A stretch of 64,000 nt of DNA, taken from the NCBI GenBank assembly GCA_020846005.1, contig JADLEQ010000028.1, forward strand, positions 1-64,000, read 5' to 3'. Position numbers and translations under genes: made by a program. Shown in pieces: positions 42,335-51,648 of this stretch. The notes beneath the pieces are model-generated. The model was not told where the DNA came from, made no database searches, and saw only the letters and a program-made list of their open reading frames with translations. The first letter of the stretch is position 1. Every line of letters starts with the position of its first letter. This DNA is from Polyangiaceae bacterium. GTDB lineage: Bacteria; Myxococcota_A; Polyangia; Polyangiales; Polyangiaceae.

Positions 42335-43855
42335 TCAGCGGTACGGGTTCGACAGGTCGACGGAGTCGTCCTTGACGGCCGGCTTCGCCGGGGCGGCTGG
42401 CTTCTCGGCCGCCGGGCGCGCGGGCGCCGCGCCGCGGGCTCCGCGGTGGGTCGGAGTCGCGGCCTTCTCCTCCGGCGCCGCCGGGGTACCGGACGCGGGC
42501 GGCTGCTCGACCGCGGCGGCCGACGCCGTGATCGCGGGGGACGGCGCTGGAGCCGCCGCCACGGCGGGCTCGACGGGGGCCGGCTGGGGCGGCGGTGGTG
42601 TCGCGGCGACCGGCGGCGCGCCGGCCCCGCCGCCGGCGGCGAGCACCGCGAGCACGAGGCCGAGCGCCGCGGCCGCGCCGAGGCCGATCGCCAGACCCTT
42701 GCGCGAACGCTGGGGAGGCGAGGCGTCGCCCTCCGGCGCTGCGGGGCGCGGGCTGGCTACGGTGACGCCCGCGGCGGAGACCGTGCTCGACGGCGGAGCC
42801 GACGCGTACCCGTGCGCGCCCGCGACCTCGGGGACGGCGACCTGGCTCGGCTCGCTCCGCGCGAGCCAGGCGCGCACCGCGTCGCGCGCCTGTGAAATCT
42901 CCTGGCCAAGGACCTCGGTGACGTACGCCGCGACGTCGCGCTGGGAGGAGATCGTCTTCGACGCGGTCGCGGCTTCCTCGAGGGCGTCGGCAAACTCTCG
43001 ACAAGACTGGAAGCGCTTCTCGATGTCGCGGTCGAGCGCCTTCATCGCGACGGCGCTGAGTCGCAGGCTGATCTCGGGGACGATCTGGGTCAGCCGCGGG
43101 ATCGGCTCCGAGACGACACGCGACAGGGTCGCCGCCTCGTTCTCCGCCTTGAAGAGGCGGCGCCCCGCCAGCACCTCCCAGAGCACGATCCCCGCGGAGA
43201 ACACGTCCGCCCGGCGGTCCACATCCGGGCTCCCTGCGGCCTGCTCCGGCGCCATGTAGGCGATCTTGCCCTTGAGCTGCCCGACCCGAGTGGCGCTCAG
43301 CCGGGACTCTGCGCGCGCGACGCCGAAGTCCGTGATGCGGGTGAGGCCGTCCACTCCGACCAAGACGTTCTGCGGAGACACGTCACGGTGCACGAGCTCG
43401 ACGAGCCGCCCCTCGTGATCGTGCAGTTCGTGCGCGGCGTGGAGACCCGCCAAGGTATCGACGAGGACGCGGACTCCGATCGACGCGGGGACCCGCCCGC
43501 CCACCGTCGCCGCGCGCGCGAGCAGCCGCGCGAGGGTGTCGCCCTCGATGTACTCCATCACGATGTAGTACCCGCGGTCGCTCGCGCCGACCTCGAGGAT
43601 CGGCACCACGTTCGGGTGGTGGATCTGCGCCGCGAGCCGCGCCTCGTCGAGGAACATGTCGACGAATTCCTGCTCTCCGGCGAGGTGCGGGTGCAGGCGC
43701 TTGATCGCCACGAAGCGCTGGAAGCCGCCCATCCCGGACAGGCGCGCGAGGAAAACCGTCGCCATCCCGCCGGACGCGATCTCCGCGACCAGCTCGTAGC
43801 GATCGAGGCGCTGCTTTCCCTCGGGGCCGACGTCGAGCAGCTTCGCGGCGGGCAC
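42335..43855 (-). CDS. Serine/threonine protein kinase with membrane anchor
   Basis: 506 residues with an active-looking Hanks-type kinase: glycine loop IASGGMATV (26-34), AIKRL lysine K52, Glu71 of helix C, HRDVSPQNVLV (H156-D158, N163), DFGVA (D176-G178), and the APE segment KIAYMAPEQAAG. A linker leads to one membrane helix at about 392-412 (GLAIGLGAAAALGLVLAVLAA) and a Pro/Ala-rich extracytoplasmic tail with no known domain. This is the myxobacterial PPK type. GTG 43855 directly follows the stop of the preceding gene (TAGGTG), so translation is coupled. Targets unknown. Confidence 0.92.
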   Translation of the reverse strand: MPAAKLLDVGPEGKQRLDRYELVAEIASGGMATVFLARLSGMGGFQRFVAIKRLHPHLAGEQEFVDMFLDEARLAAQIHHPNVVPILEVGASDRGYYIVMEYIEGDTLARLLARAATVGGRVPASIGVRVLVDTLAGLHAAHELHDHEGRLVELVHRDVSPQNVLVGVDGLTRITDFGVARAESRLSATRVGQLKGKIAYMAPEQAAGSPDVDRRADVFSAGIVLWEVLAGRRLFKAENEAATLSRVVSEPIPRLTQIVPEISLRLSAVAMKALDRDIEKRFQSCREFADALEEAATASKTISSQRDVAAYVTEVLGQEISQARDAVRAWLARSEPSQVAVPEVAGAHGYASAPPSSTVSAAGVTVASPRPAAPEGDASPPQRSRKGLAIGLGAAAALGLVLAVLAAGGGAGAPPVAATPPPPQPAPVEPAVAAAPAPSPAITASAAAVEQPPASGTPAAPEEKAATPTHRGARGAAPARPAAEKPAAPAKPAVKDDSVDLSNPYR

Positions 43856-44938
43856 CTAGAAGCTCCCCTCCGCGCCGACGATGCCCTGCGCCGAGTCGAC
43901 CGCAGCCCACGGCGAGATGCGGCGCTGCGCGGCCTGGGGACGGCGCGGTGACGCGGCCGCGGCCGGCGGCGGCGCCTCCGTGCCCCAGTCGGTCGCGAAC
44001 AGCCCGATGACCAGCGTGAGCGCGCCCACGCCGCCCGTCACGATCGCGAGGAGGTTCGTGCGATCCTGCTTCTCCACGCCACGCTGGTACTCGGGGCAGT
44101 TCGTGCCCAGGCCGGCGCAGCGCTCCCGGACGGTGTCCGCGCCCGGATCGTTCTGCGTGTCGATCCCGCTCCACGCGGTGATCCCGCCGGCGACCACCGT
44201 GAGGCCGACGCCCGCCCAGAACACCCCCGGGGGGAGCCCACCACCCGCGTCCCCGGCGTCGCGACGACTCCGGGACGGCTCGCCGGCCGCGGGCCGCGCT
44301 GCGCTCGGCTTCGCCTCGGTCGGTGAGGGCTCCCGCGCCGGCTTCTCCGGGATCGGCGGGGCGGTGAACGCGAGCTCGCTCGAGCCCGCCTTCTTCGCCT
44401 CTACGGGCTGCGCGGCGGTGCGCCCCTCGCTCCACTCCGCGCGCACGTTGTGTGCCCCGGGCTGGAGCCACAGCTCGCGGGAGGTCGCCGCGGCCCCGTG
44501 GACGAGCTTGTTGTCGAGCACCAGATCGCAGGGGGAATCGCAGCGGACCTGGACGCGGTGCAGCTCCTTCTCGGCACGCGCGAGCACCGCGCGCGCGACC
44601 TTCTCGAAGCTCGCCTCCCCCGGGTGGCGCGCGAGCCCGAGCGCGGCGAGCGTGGCCGCGCGCTCAAGCTGGCCCGCCTTGTCGCGTGATCGGATGGCGT
44701 TCTCGAGCGCGGTCACCGCCGGCGCGCGGCTGTCCGCCTTCTCGAAGTGCTCCGCGGCCTCGACGAACTCCTCCGCCTTGAAGGCCTTTCGACCGAGATC
44801 GAACTCCTCCGCCGCGGCGGCGAGATCATCCTTCGACGGGGACGCCGCCTGGGCATCCACCTCGGACGGAAAGCTGGCGGTCACCGTTGCTGCGGCGAGC
44901 GCACCTGCGACGAGCAAGGCGACCCTCTTCGGATGCAT
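43856..44938 (-). CDS. Secreted/membrane TPR-PEGA-like protein, kinase operon partner
   Basis: 360 residues from ATG 44938. A signal peptide (VALLVAGALAAATVTASF, cleavage near VDAQA) precedes a TPR-like helical pair (RKAFKAEEFVEAAEHFEKAD; NAIRSRDKAGQLERAATLAALGLA). A PEGA-like beta region follows (VQVRCDSPCDLVLDNKLV; LWLQPGAHNVRAEW), then two hydrophobic segments near 250-270 and 295-313, and a Pro-rich tail. Such exported scaffolds commonly precede myxobacterial kinases and may supply the signal. The kinase start abuts its stop. Confidence 0.7.
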   Translation of the reverse strand: MHPKRVALLVAGALAAATVTASFPSEVDAQAASPSKDDLAAAAEEFDLGRKAFKAEEFVEAAEHFEKADSRAPAVTALENAIRSRDKAGQLERAATLAALGLARHPGEASFEKVARAVLARAEKELHRVQVRCDSPCDLVLDNKLVHGAAATSRELWLQPGAHNVRAEWSEGRTAAQPVEAKKAGSSELAFTAPPIPEKPAREPSPTEAKPSAARPAAGEPSRSRRDAGDAGGGLPPGVFWAGVGLTVVAGGITAWSGIDTQNDPGADTVRERCAGLGTNCPEYQRGVEKQDRTNLLAIVTGGVGALTLVIGLFATDWGTEAPPPAAAASPRRPQAAQRRISPWAAVDSAQGIVGAEGSF

Positions 44939-45218
44939 GACCGATCCATAGAGTACAACGGGCCGCCACCCCGGGCGAGGGAATCGACGCGCTCCAGCCC
45001 CACGGTCGCCACATGACGCGGCGCGTTGTCGCGGCGGGGGGAGCTCCGGGGCGCGCGCGCGGCACGCCCGGGCGAGGGGCGCCGTCGTCGCGCGCCCCGG
45101 CGGGTACTCGCTCCCGGTCGAGCCTCGCAGGTCCCCGCACGCGCGCCTGGCGGCCTCGCGCGGCCCCGGGTGCGCCGCGGCGCCTCCCCCAGCGAGCCGG
45201 CGGGGCGGGCGCCGGCGC
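44939..45218. other. Intergenic region (280 bp) upstream of the kinase operon
   Basis: Lies between the E2 stop (45219) and the TPR/kinase operon start (44938), all minus strand. It should contain the operon promoter. Apart from very high GC and short GC hairpin-forming stretches I see no coding frame, RNA gene or convincing promoter. Confidence 0.4.
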
Positions 45219-46622
45219 TCAGGTCATCTCGATCAGGAGGCGATCGGGGCTCTCGAGGAGGTCGATGATCGTCCGCGCGAAGGCCGCGCCGATGTGACCA
45301 TCGATGACCCGGTGATCGAACGACAGGCTCAGCAGCATCACGTCGCCGGGGACGATCTGGTCGCCGCGGACGACGGGGCGACGCTTCATCTCGTGGACGC
45401 CGAGGATGGCCACCTCGGGGTAGTTCACGATGGGGGTCGCGAAGAGCCCGCCGAGCTTTCCCAGCGACGTGATGGTGAAGGAGGACCCGCCGAGGTCCTC
45501 CTTGCCGAGCTTGCCGTCCCGAGCCAGCGCAGCGAGTCGATCGATGTCGCGCGCGACGTCCAGCACGCTCTTGCGGTCGGCGTCCCGCACCACCGGTACG
45601 GTGAGCCCCGCGTCGGTCGCGGCCGCGATGCCGATGTCGTAGGAGGAGCGGAGCACCAACTCCTGCTTCGCGTCGTCGACCAGGCAATTGAGGGCCGGGT
45701 GCTGCCGGAGCGCCGCGACCGCCGCCTTCACGATGAACGGCAGGTAGGACAGCTTCACCCCGGCGCGCTCCGCGTGCTGCTTGGAGCGGTCGCGCAGCGC
45801 GACGAGGCCGGTGCAGTCGCACTCGTCGACGTAGGTGAAGTGCGCAGCGGTGTGCTTCGAACGCGCCATGTTCTCGAAGATCCGCTTGCGCAGGCCACGG
45901 ATCGGCACCCGCTGCTCTCGCGGGCGCGCCGGCACCGGCGCCGCCGCCGGCGCGCTCACGACCGAGGGCGCCTCCGGCTCGGGGCGGACCGTGATCGCCT
46001 CGTGGCGCGTGTCCGCCATCGCGATGGTCGGCGCGGGCGGCGCCGTCGGGATCACCGCCTGTGCGCCGCGCGCCGCGAAGCGCTCCACGTCCTCGCGCGT
46101 GACGCGGCCTCCCTCGCCGGTCGGTCGGACCCGCTCGATCGGCACACCGAGCTCGCGCGCGAGCTTCCGCGTAGCCGGCGCGGCGAGCGGCTTCTCGTTG
46201 CGGTAGCCGTCGTCCGCGCTCGCGACCGGCGCCGGCGGCCGGGGCCGCGGACTCCCCATGCCCGGGAGCGACTCTCGGATGTCACCCACGGCGCTCGCGA
46301 CGACCTCGCCCGGGGGCTTCTCCGGCGCGCCGGCGGAGGCCGTCGTCGCGGGCACCGGCGCCGCCGACGCCCCGGCGGCGCCCCCGACCTCGAGCACCAC
46401 CAGGACCTTGCCGACGGCGACGACCTCGCCCTCCTTCGCCCGGAGCTCCGCGACCCGCCCGGCCTTGGGCGCCCCGATGGTGACCGTCGCCTTGTCGGTC
46501 ATCACCTCGACCATCTCTTGGTCTTCGCGGACCTGATCTCCGGCCTTCACTAGCCAGCTCACGATCTCGCCCTCGGTGACGCCCTCGCCGATGTCGGGGA
46601 GCTTGAACTCGTAGGTCGCCAT
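45219..46622 (-). CDS. Dihydrolipoamide acyltransferase E2 (2-oxoacid dehydrogenase)
   Basis: 467 residues. One lipoyl domain (about 1-80) with lipoyl lysine K44 in MTDKATVTIG, a linker, the peripheral subunit-binding domain (about 152-190, TRKLARELGVPIERVRPTGEG) and the catalytic core ending with the active-site histidine in DHRVIDGHIGAAFA. It transfers the acyl group from the lipoyl arm to CoA. The E1alpha gene pattern points to the branched-chain (BCKDH) type, but pyruvate specificity cannot be excluded. E3 is absent from the window. LipA, which makes lipoate, is encoded 3 kb upstream on the same strand. Confidence 0.93.
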   Translation of the reverse strand: MATYEFKLPDIGEGVTEGEIVSWLVKAGDQVREDQEMVEVMTDKATVTIGAPKAGRVAELRAKEGEVVAVGKVLVVLEVGGAAGASAAPVPATTASAGAPEKPPGEVVASAVGDIRESLPGMGSPRPRPPAPVASADDGYRNEKPLAAPATRKLARELGVPIERVRPTGEGGRVTREDVERFAARGAQAVIPTAPPAPTIAMADTRHEAITVRPEPEAPSVVSAPAAAPVPARPREQRVPIRGLRKRIFENMARSKHTAAHFTYVDECDCTGLVALRDRSKQHAERAGVKLSYLPFIVKAAVAALRQHPALNCLVDDAKQELVLRSSYDIGIAAATDAGLTVPVVRDADRKSVLDVARDIDRLAALARDGKLGKEDLGGSSFTITSLGKLGGLFATPIVNYPEVAILGVHEMKRRPVVRGDQIVPGDVMLLSLSFDHRVIDGHIGAAFARTIIDLLESPDRLLIEMT

Positions 46623-46714
46623 GGTCGCGGATTCCTTTCGCCTGGATCTCGTTCAACGGCCTCGTGGCCGGCGCGGATCGCACCCGCCATCCTGTCGGAC
46701 GGCTGGGCGCGACA

Positions 46715-47689
46715 TCAAGCCCTCGCCGTCTCGAGCAGCGCCGGGAGGATGCGGTGGGAGAGCGGGAGGTACTCCATCTCCAGCGTGTACGGGAAGGGCG
46801 TGTCGAAGCCGGTCACGCGACGCGGCGGCGCCTGGAGGTGAAAGAACACCCGCTCGACGACCAGGCTCACCAGCTCCGCGCCGAAGCCGCACGTGCGCGG
46901 CGCCTCGTGCACGACGACGAGTCGGCCCGTCTTCTCCACGCTCGCCTCGATCGCCCGGATGTCCACCGGCCACAGCGTCCGCAGATCGATCACCTCGCAG
47001 TCGACCCCCTCCTGCGCGGCCCGCTCCGCGGCGTCGAGCGCCTCGTAGAGCATCGCGCCGTACGCGATGACCGTGACGTCGCGCCCCTCGCGCGCCACGC
47101 TCGCCGACTCGAGCGGCACCGTGTACTCGCCCTCCGGGACGTCGCCCTTCGCCGCGCGGTAGATCCGCTTGGGCTCGAAGTAGAGGACCGGGTCCGGATC
47201 CGCGAGGGCCGCGAGGAGCATGCCCTTCGCGTCGTACGGGTTCGACGGGCACACGACCTTCAGCCCGGCGACGTGGATGAAGTGCGCCTCGGGGTGCTGC
47301 GAGTGGTAGTGGCCGCCGCGGATGCCGCCACCCACCGGTGTCCGGATCACCATCTTGCACGGGTACTCGCCCCCCGAGCGGTACCGGTACTTCGCGAGCT
47401 CGCTCACGATCTGGTCGTAGGCGGGCCAGATGAAGTCGGCGAACTGGATCTCCGGCACGGGCACCATCCCGTAGAGCGCCATCCCGATCGCGGCGCCCAC
47501 GATCCCGCCCTCGCTGAGCGGCGTGTCGATCACGCGATCGTCGCCGAATTCGTCGTAGAGGCCGGCGGTCACCCGGAACACGCCGCCGACCTTCCCTACG
47601 TCCTCGCCGAGGACGACGATGCGATCGTCCTTCTTCATCGCGACGCGCAGCGCGTCGTTGATGGCCTGAACCATGTTCATCTGAGGCAT
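46715..47689 (-). CDS. 2-oxoacid dehydrogenase E1 beta subunit
   Basis: 324 residues of the transketolase-like E1beta fold. NMVQAINDALRVAM, VLGEDVGKVGGVFRVT, DTPLSEGGIVGAAIGMA and QFADFIWPAYDQI are standard. It pairs with the adjacent E1alpha in the ThDP-dependent decarboxylation of a branched-chain or pyruvate-type 2-oxoacid. Spacing to E1alpha is about 31 bp, to E2 about 92 bp, all minus strand, so E1alpha-E1beta-E2 is one operon. Confidence 0.92.
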   Translation of the reverse strand: MPQMNMVQAINDALRVAMKKDDRIVVLGEDVGKVGGVFRVTAGLYDEFGDDRVIDTPLSEGGIVGAAIGMALYGMVPVPEIQFADFIWPAYDQIVSELAKYRYRSGGEYPCKMVIRTPVGGGIRGGHYHSQHPEAHFIHVAGLKVVCPSNPYDAKGMLLAALADPDPVLYFEPKRIYRAAKGDVPEGEYTVPLESASVAREGRDVTVIAYGAMLYEALDAAERAAQEGVDCEVIDLRTLWPVDIRAIEASVEKTGRLVVVHEAPRTCGFGAELVSLVVERVFFHLQAPPRRVTGFDTPFPYTLEMEYLPLSHRILPALLETARA

Positions 47690-47720
47690 CGGATCTCCAA
47701 CGGTGAGAAGCGGGCGAAGG

Positions 47721-48833
47721 TCAGTGCGCGGACGGCGCGCGCGGGCCGCGCAAGAGCTCGGCGCGTTGCTCGACGAGGTGCCAGGGGGGATCGGCGAAGA
47801 CGTCCTCGAAGAGCGTCTCCAGCTGGGGCGGAGCCGTCTTCTCGGCGACGGCGATGGCCTCCCGCACTTGGCGGTCGGCCTCGGCGCGGAGGGTGTCTTC
47901 GTCCGACTCGGACCACACGCCGAGGCGCCCGAGGTGACGGCGGAACCTCTCGATCGGGTCCCGCTCGAGCCACGGATCGACCTCCTTCTTGTCGCGGTAG
48001 CGGTTCGGGTCGTCGCTGGTGGAGTGCCCGCCCACACGGTACGTGAGCGCCTCGATCAGCGTAGCCCCCTCCCCCCGGGCGGCGCGCTCCACCGCGCGTC
48101 GCGTGACGGCGATCACGGCCAGCACGTCGTTGCCGTCCACGCGAACGCCCGGGACGCCGTAGGCGATCCCCTTGCCGGCGAACGTCCGGGAGGCGGTCTG
48201 GCGCTCGACGGGCACGCTGATGGCCCAGCCGTTGTTCCGGCAGAAGAACACCGTGGGCGTGCGGAAGACTCCCGCGAAGTTCATCGCGACGTGAAATTCG
48301 TTCGAGGACGTGGAGCCGTCCCCGAAGTAGACGAGGGCGACGGCGTCGTCCTTGCGGAGCCGCGCCGCCCAGGCGAAGCCGACCGCCTGGCTCATCTGGG
48401 TGCCGATGGGCGAGCTGATGCTTCCCCACCGGGCCTGCCGGCACGTGTAGTGGTCCGGCATCTGGCGCCCCTTCACCAGATCGTTGGCGTTGCCGAACAT
48501 GTTGTCGATGAACCGCTGGAGCGGCAGCCCGCGGAGCAGCGCGGCGCCGAACTCGCGGTAGCAGGGGAAGCCCCAGTCGCGCTCGCGGAGCGCGAACGCC
48601 GAGCCCAGGATCGCCGCCTCCTCACCGAGAGAGCCGATGTGGAACCCGATCCGACCCTGGCGCTGGAGCGTGACGAGTCGCTCGTCGATCACCCGAGTGC
48701 GCACCATCGCCGAGTAGAGCTTGCGCAGCTCCTCCGTCGACAATCCCGGATCGACAGCCGGGTCCGGCGTGCCGTCGTCGCGGAGCACGCGGACGATCTC
48801 GTCGTGGGTCTCGGTGAGGGGCTGAGAGTCCAT
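47721..48833 (-). CDS. 2-oxoacid dehydrogenase E1 alpha subunit (branched-chain-like)
   Basis: 370 residues with the ThDP motif YFGDGSTSSNEFHVAMNFAG (GDG...N) and the RSG-type C-terminal features. GSISSPIGTQMSQAVGFA and YRVGGHSTSDDPNRYRDKK match the branched-chain 2-oxoacid dehydrogenase E1alpha better than pyruvate E1alpha (HSTSDD motif). It decarboxylates the keto acid and transfers the acyl group to lipoyl E2. In myxobacteria this complex feeds iso-fatty-acid primers; that role is inferred. First gene of the operon. Confidence 0.9.
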   Translation of the reverse strand: MDSQPLTETHDEIVRVLRDDGTPDPAVDPGLSTEELRKLYSAMVRTRVIDERLVTLQRQGRIGFHIGSLGEEAAILGSAFALRERDWGFPCYREFGAALLRGLPLQRFIDNMFGNANDLVKGRQMPDHYTCRQARWGSISSPIGTQMSQAVGFAWAARLRKDDAVALVYFGDGSTSSNEFHVAMNFAGVFRTPTVFFCRNNGWAISVPVERQTASRTFAGKGIAYGVPGVRVDGNDVLAVIAVTRRAVERAARGEGATLIEALTYRVGGHSTSDDPNRYRDKKEVDPWLERDPIERFRRHLGRLGVWSESDEDTLRAEADRQVREAIAVAEKTAPPQLETLFEDVFADPPWHLVEQRAELLRGPRAPSAH

Positions 48834-48917
48834 CGGGGCGCGCGAGCCTAGTCCAACACCCGCCGACGGGAACCCCGAGTTGGCGGCTTGACGCGCCGCG
48901 GCGGGCGCTCGGCTCCG

Positions 48918-49493
48918 CTAGTCCGCGACCGCCCGGCCCGCCTCGGCCAGGGCCTGCTCCACCTCGGCCGGCGACAGCGCGAAGCCCTCGGCCAGGCGGT
49001 CGAGCACGGAGCGCTCGACCTCGCTCACACCCCCGGACACGTGCGCGAGGAGGCTCGCGACGCGCAGCACCTCCTTCGCGTGGTCGGCTCGCGTGACCAG
49101 CCGAACGACCATCGAGATGCGCTTGTCGAGTCCATCCTCGCCGAGCTGCTCCTCGAGATCCGCGAGGAGCGCGTCCACCTGGGGCGCCGCGACGCGGCCC
49201 TCGCAGGCCGCGAGCACCACGTGCTGAAACGCCGCGCGCTCGGTCACGTCGAACTCACCGTCGGCGTTCGCGACGAGGTACGCGCTCTCGACGACCGCCT
49301 CGAACAGCGCGGCGGCGAACGGGTCGAAGCCCGTCGGGCGGGTCACCTCGTCCGACTCGTCGTCCGTGGGCTTCGATCCGTAGACCCGAGCCGCCGCGGA
49401 GAGGATGGAGGTGCTCACGCCTGGCTCGGCGTACGAGGGCGGCGCGCCGAGCTGCTTCGCGACTCGCTCGAGGAGCGTCGGGAGGGGCTGCAT
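48918..49493 (-). CDS. TerB-like tellurite-resistance family protein
   Basis: 191 residues with the TerB helical core at about 60-190 (ALFEAVVESAYLVANADGEFDVTERAAFQHV, DHAKEVLRVASLLAHVSGGVSEVERSVLDRLAEGFAL). TerB-like proteins are helical, acidic, possibly metal-binding; many have no link to tellurite. The N-terminal ~55 residues are an unassigned extension. ATG 49493 chosen by length. Lies 85 bp after lipA and 84 bp before E1alpha on the same strand. Confidence 0.72.
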   Translation of the reverse strand: MQPLPTLLERVAKQLGAPPSYAEPGVSTSILSAAARVYGSKPTDDESDEVTRPTGFDPFAAALFEAVVESAYLVANADGEFDVTERAAFQHVVLAACEGRVAAPQVDALLADLEEQLGEDGLDKRISMVVRLVTRADHAKEVLRVASLLAHVSGGVSEVERSVLDRLAEGFALSPAEVEQALAEAGRAVAD

Positions 49494-49578
49494 GGGGGCA
49501 CGCGAGGCTACCCGGAATCCGCCGCCGTGTCAGCGCGACCGCCCCTCCAGCCGGCACGACGAGCCACGCCGCAGAGCG

Positions 49579-50523
49579 TCAACGCCGCGCCAGGCGACTG
49601 GCCGGCACCAGCGCCGGGCCGCTCTCCGCCCGGGGCGCCTCGCCGCACCCGGCCTGCAGGAACGCCTCGGCCGCGTGGTAGCTCGACCGCACCAGCGGCC
49701 CGGCGGCGACATACCGGAGCCCGAGCGCTTCGCCGCGATCGGCGAACTCACGGAACCGCTCGGGCTCCACATAGCGGGCGACCGGCGCGTGCCGCGGCGT
49801 CGGCCGGAGGTACTGGCCGATCGTCACGACGTGGACGCCGGCGGCGGCCAGATCCGCGAGCGTCTCGAACACTTCGTCGTCCGTCTCGCCGATGCCCACC
49901 ATGAGCGAGCTCTTCACGAAGCGGGCCACGCCGGCGCGGCTCGCGTGGGCCAGAACCGCGAGCGAGCGCTCGTACCCGGCGCGCGCGTCGCGGATCGTCG
50001 GGGTGAGGGAGCGCACGACCTCCACGTTGTGCGCGAAGACGTCCGGGCGCGAGGCGAGCACGACGTCGACATCGTGGAGCCGACCCGCGAAATCTCCGAC
50101 CAGCGTCTCGACGAGCAGACCGGGCGACTCGGCGTGCAGCCGCTCGACCGTGCGCGCGACGTGCGCGGCGCCGCCGTCGAGCAGATCGTCCCGGTTCACC
50201 ATGGTGAGCACGACGTACCTGAGCCCGCCCTGGGCCGCGGAGCGCGCCACGTGGTCGGGCTCCCTGGGATCGACGCCGCCGCGAGGGTGGCCGGTCGTCA
50301 CGGCGCAGAACCTGCACGCGCGAGTGCACGTGTGGCCCAGCAGCATGACCGTCGCCGTCCCCTGGGACCAGCACTCGCCGAGGTTGGGGCAGCGCGCCTC
50401 GCGGCACACCGTGACGAGCTCGAGCGCGCGGAGCCGCGACTCGAGCTCGACGTAGGCGGCGCCGGACGGGGCCTTGACCTTCAGCCAGGGCGGCTTGGCG
50501 GCGGGCGGCGTCAACCCTGGCAT
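49579..50523 (-). CDS. lipA: Lipoyl synthase
   Basis: 314 residues. The auxiliary cluster motif C40-x4-C45-x5-C51 ([12 protein letters not shown]) and the radical SAM motif C66-x3-C70-x2-C73 (CTRACRFC) are both intact, as is the RSSYHA serine motif near the C-terminus. It inserts two sulfurs into octanoyl-protein to make lipoate. The start overlaps the 3' end of mtnA by 13 bp. The 2-oxoacid dehydrogenase operon and gcvP in this window depend on its product. Confidence 0.96.
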   Translation of the reverse strand: MPGLTPPAAKPPWLKVKAPSGAAYVELESRLRALELVTVCREARCPNLGECWSQGTATVMLLGHTCTRACRFCAVTTGHPRGGVDPREPDHVARSAAQGGLRYVVLTMVNRDDLLDGGAAHVARTVERLHAESPGLLVETLVGDFAGRLHDVDVVLASRPDVFAHNVEVVRSLTPTIRDARAGYERSLAVLAHASRAGVARFVKSSLMVGIGETDDEVFETLADLAAAGVHVVTIGQYLRPTPRHAPVARYVEPERFREFADRGEALGLRYVAAGPLVRSSYHAAEAFLQAGCGEAPRAESGPALVPASRLARR

Positions 50524-51572
50524 GCGATGGACTCCGCGGGATCCGCCGCGCCGCGCTCCGTGAAGATCGCGGTGACGAGCCGCGCCGGCGTCACGTCGAA
50601 GCTAGGGTTCCAGACCGCGACGCCGGCCGGGACGTGCTGGACCGCGCCCGCGTGCGTGACCTCCGAGCTTCGCCGCTCCTCGATCGGGATCGCGGCGCCG
50701 GTCGGCGTCTCGAGATCGACGGTGCTGAACGGGGCCGCCACGTAGAACGGGCGATCGTGCATGCGCGCCAGGCAGGCCACGCCGTAAGTCCCGATCTTGT
50801 TGGCCACATCCCCGTTCCGCGCGATCCGATCGGCGCCGACGACCACCAGGTCGATGCGCCCCGCGGCGAAGCGGGCCCCCGCCATCGAGTCCGTGATCAC
50901 CGTCACGGGGATCCCGTCGCGCGCCAGCTCCCACGCAGTCAGCCGCGCCCCCTGGAGGACCGGGCGGGTCTCGTCGGCGAGCACACGGATCTGCTTGCCG
51001 GCCTCGATCGCCGCGCGGATCACGCCCAGCGCCGTCCCGTAGCCGCCGGTCGCCAGCGCGCCGGCGTTGCAGTGCGTGAGCACCGTGGCGCCGTCGGGGA
51101 CGCGCTCGGCGCCCAGCCGCCCGAGGGTGCGGTTGGCCTCCACGTCCGCGCGGTGGATCGCGCGGGCCTCCGCTGCGAAGCGCTCGCGCCGCTCGGCGGC
51201 GCTCGCGCGACCGAGCTCGCGCGCGAGGGACCGCATGCGATCTACCGCCCAGCGCAGGTTCACCGCCGTGGGGCGCGCGTCCACCAAGAGCCGCGCCGCG
51301 GGCTCCAGGGCCTGCGCGAAGTCGACCGCGCTCGCCGCCTCCCGGGCCGCGAGCACCATCGCGTAGCCCGCCGCGACGCCGATGGCGGGGGCGCCGCGCA
51401 CCACGAGCTCGCGGATCGCCTCGGCCGCGGCGCCCACGTCGCGGATCTCGACGTACGTCTCCTCGACCGGGAGGCGCCGCTGGTCGAGCAGCAGCAGCGT
51501 GGTGTCGTCGAGCGAGAGCTCGGCTGCGGAGTAGTGCGCCTGGCTGAGCGGGCTCGGATGCGGGAGGATCAC
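50511..51572 (-). CDS. mtnA: Methylthioribose-1-phosphate isomerase (MtnA)
   Basis: 353 residues from GTG 51572 with AGGAG six bases upstream. [36 protein letters not shown] and [20 protein letters not shown] are diagnostic; the conserved Cys and Asp of the isomerase active site are present. It converts methylthioribose-1-phosphate to methylthioribulose-1-phosphate in methionine salvage. The related eIF2B family is excluded by the MtnA-specific motifs. Overlaps lipA by 13 bp. Confidence 0.92.
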   Translation of the reverse strand: MILPHPSPLSQAHYSAAELSLDDTTLLLLDQRRLPVEETYVEIRDVGAAAEAIRELVVRGAPAIGVAAGYAMVLAAREAASAVDFAQALEPAARLLVDARPTAVNLRWAVDRMRSLARELGRASAAERRERFAAEARAIHRADVEANRTLGRLGAERVPDGATVLTHCNAGALATGGYGTALGVIRAAIEAGKQIRVLADETRPVLQGARLTAWELARDGIPVTVITDSMAGARFAAGRIDLVVVGADRIARNGDVANKIGTYGVACLARMHDRPFYVAAPFSTVDLETPTGAAIPIEERRSSEVTHAGAVQHVPAGVAVWNPSFDVTPARLVTAIFTERGAADPAESIACQG

Positions 51573-51648
51573 GCGGGCTCCTGGGAGGCGCCGCCCACGC
51601 CGCGCAGGGCGGGCAGCGGAGAGCGGCTGGGGCGGCGCGAGCGAACCA

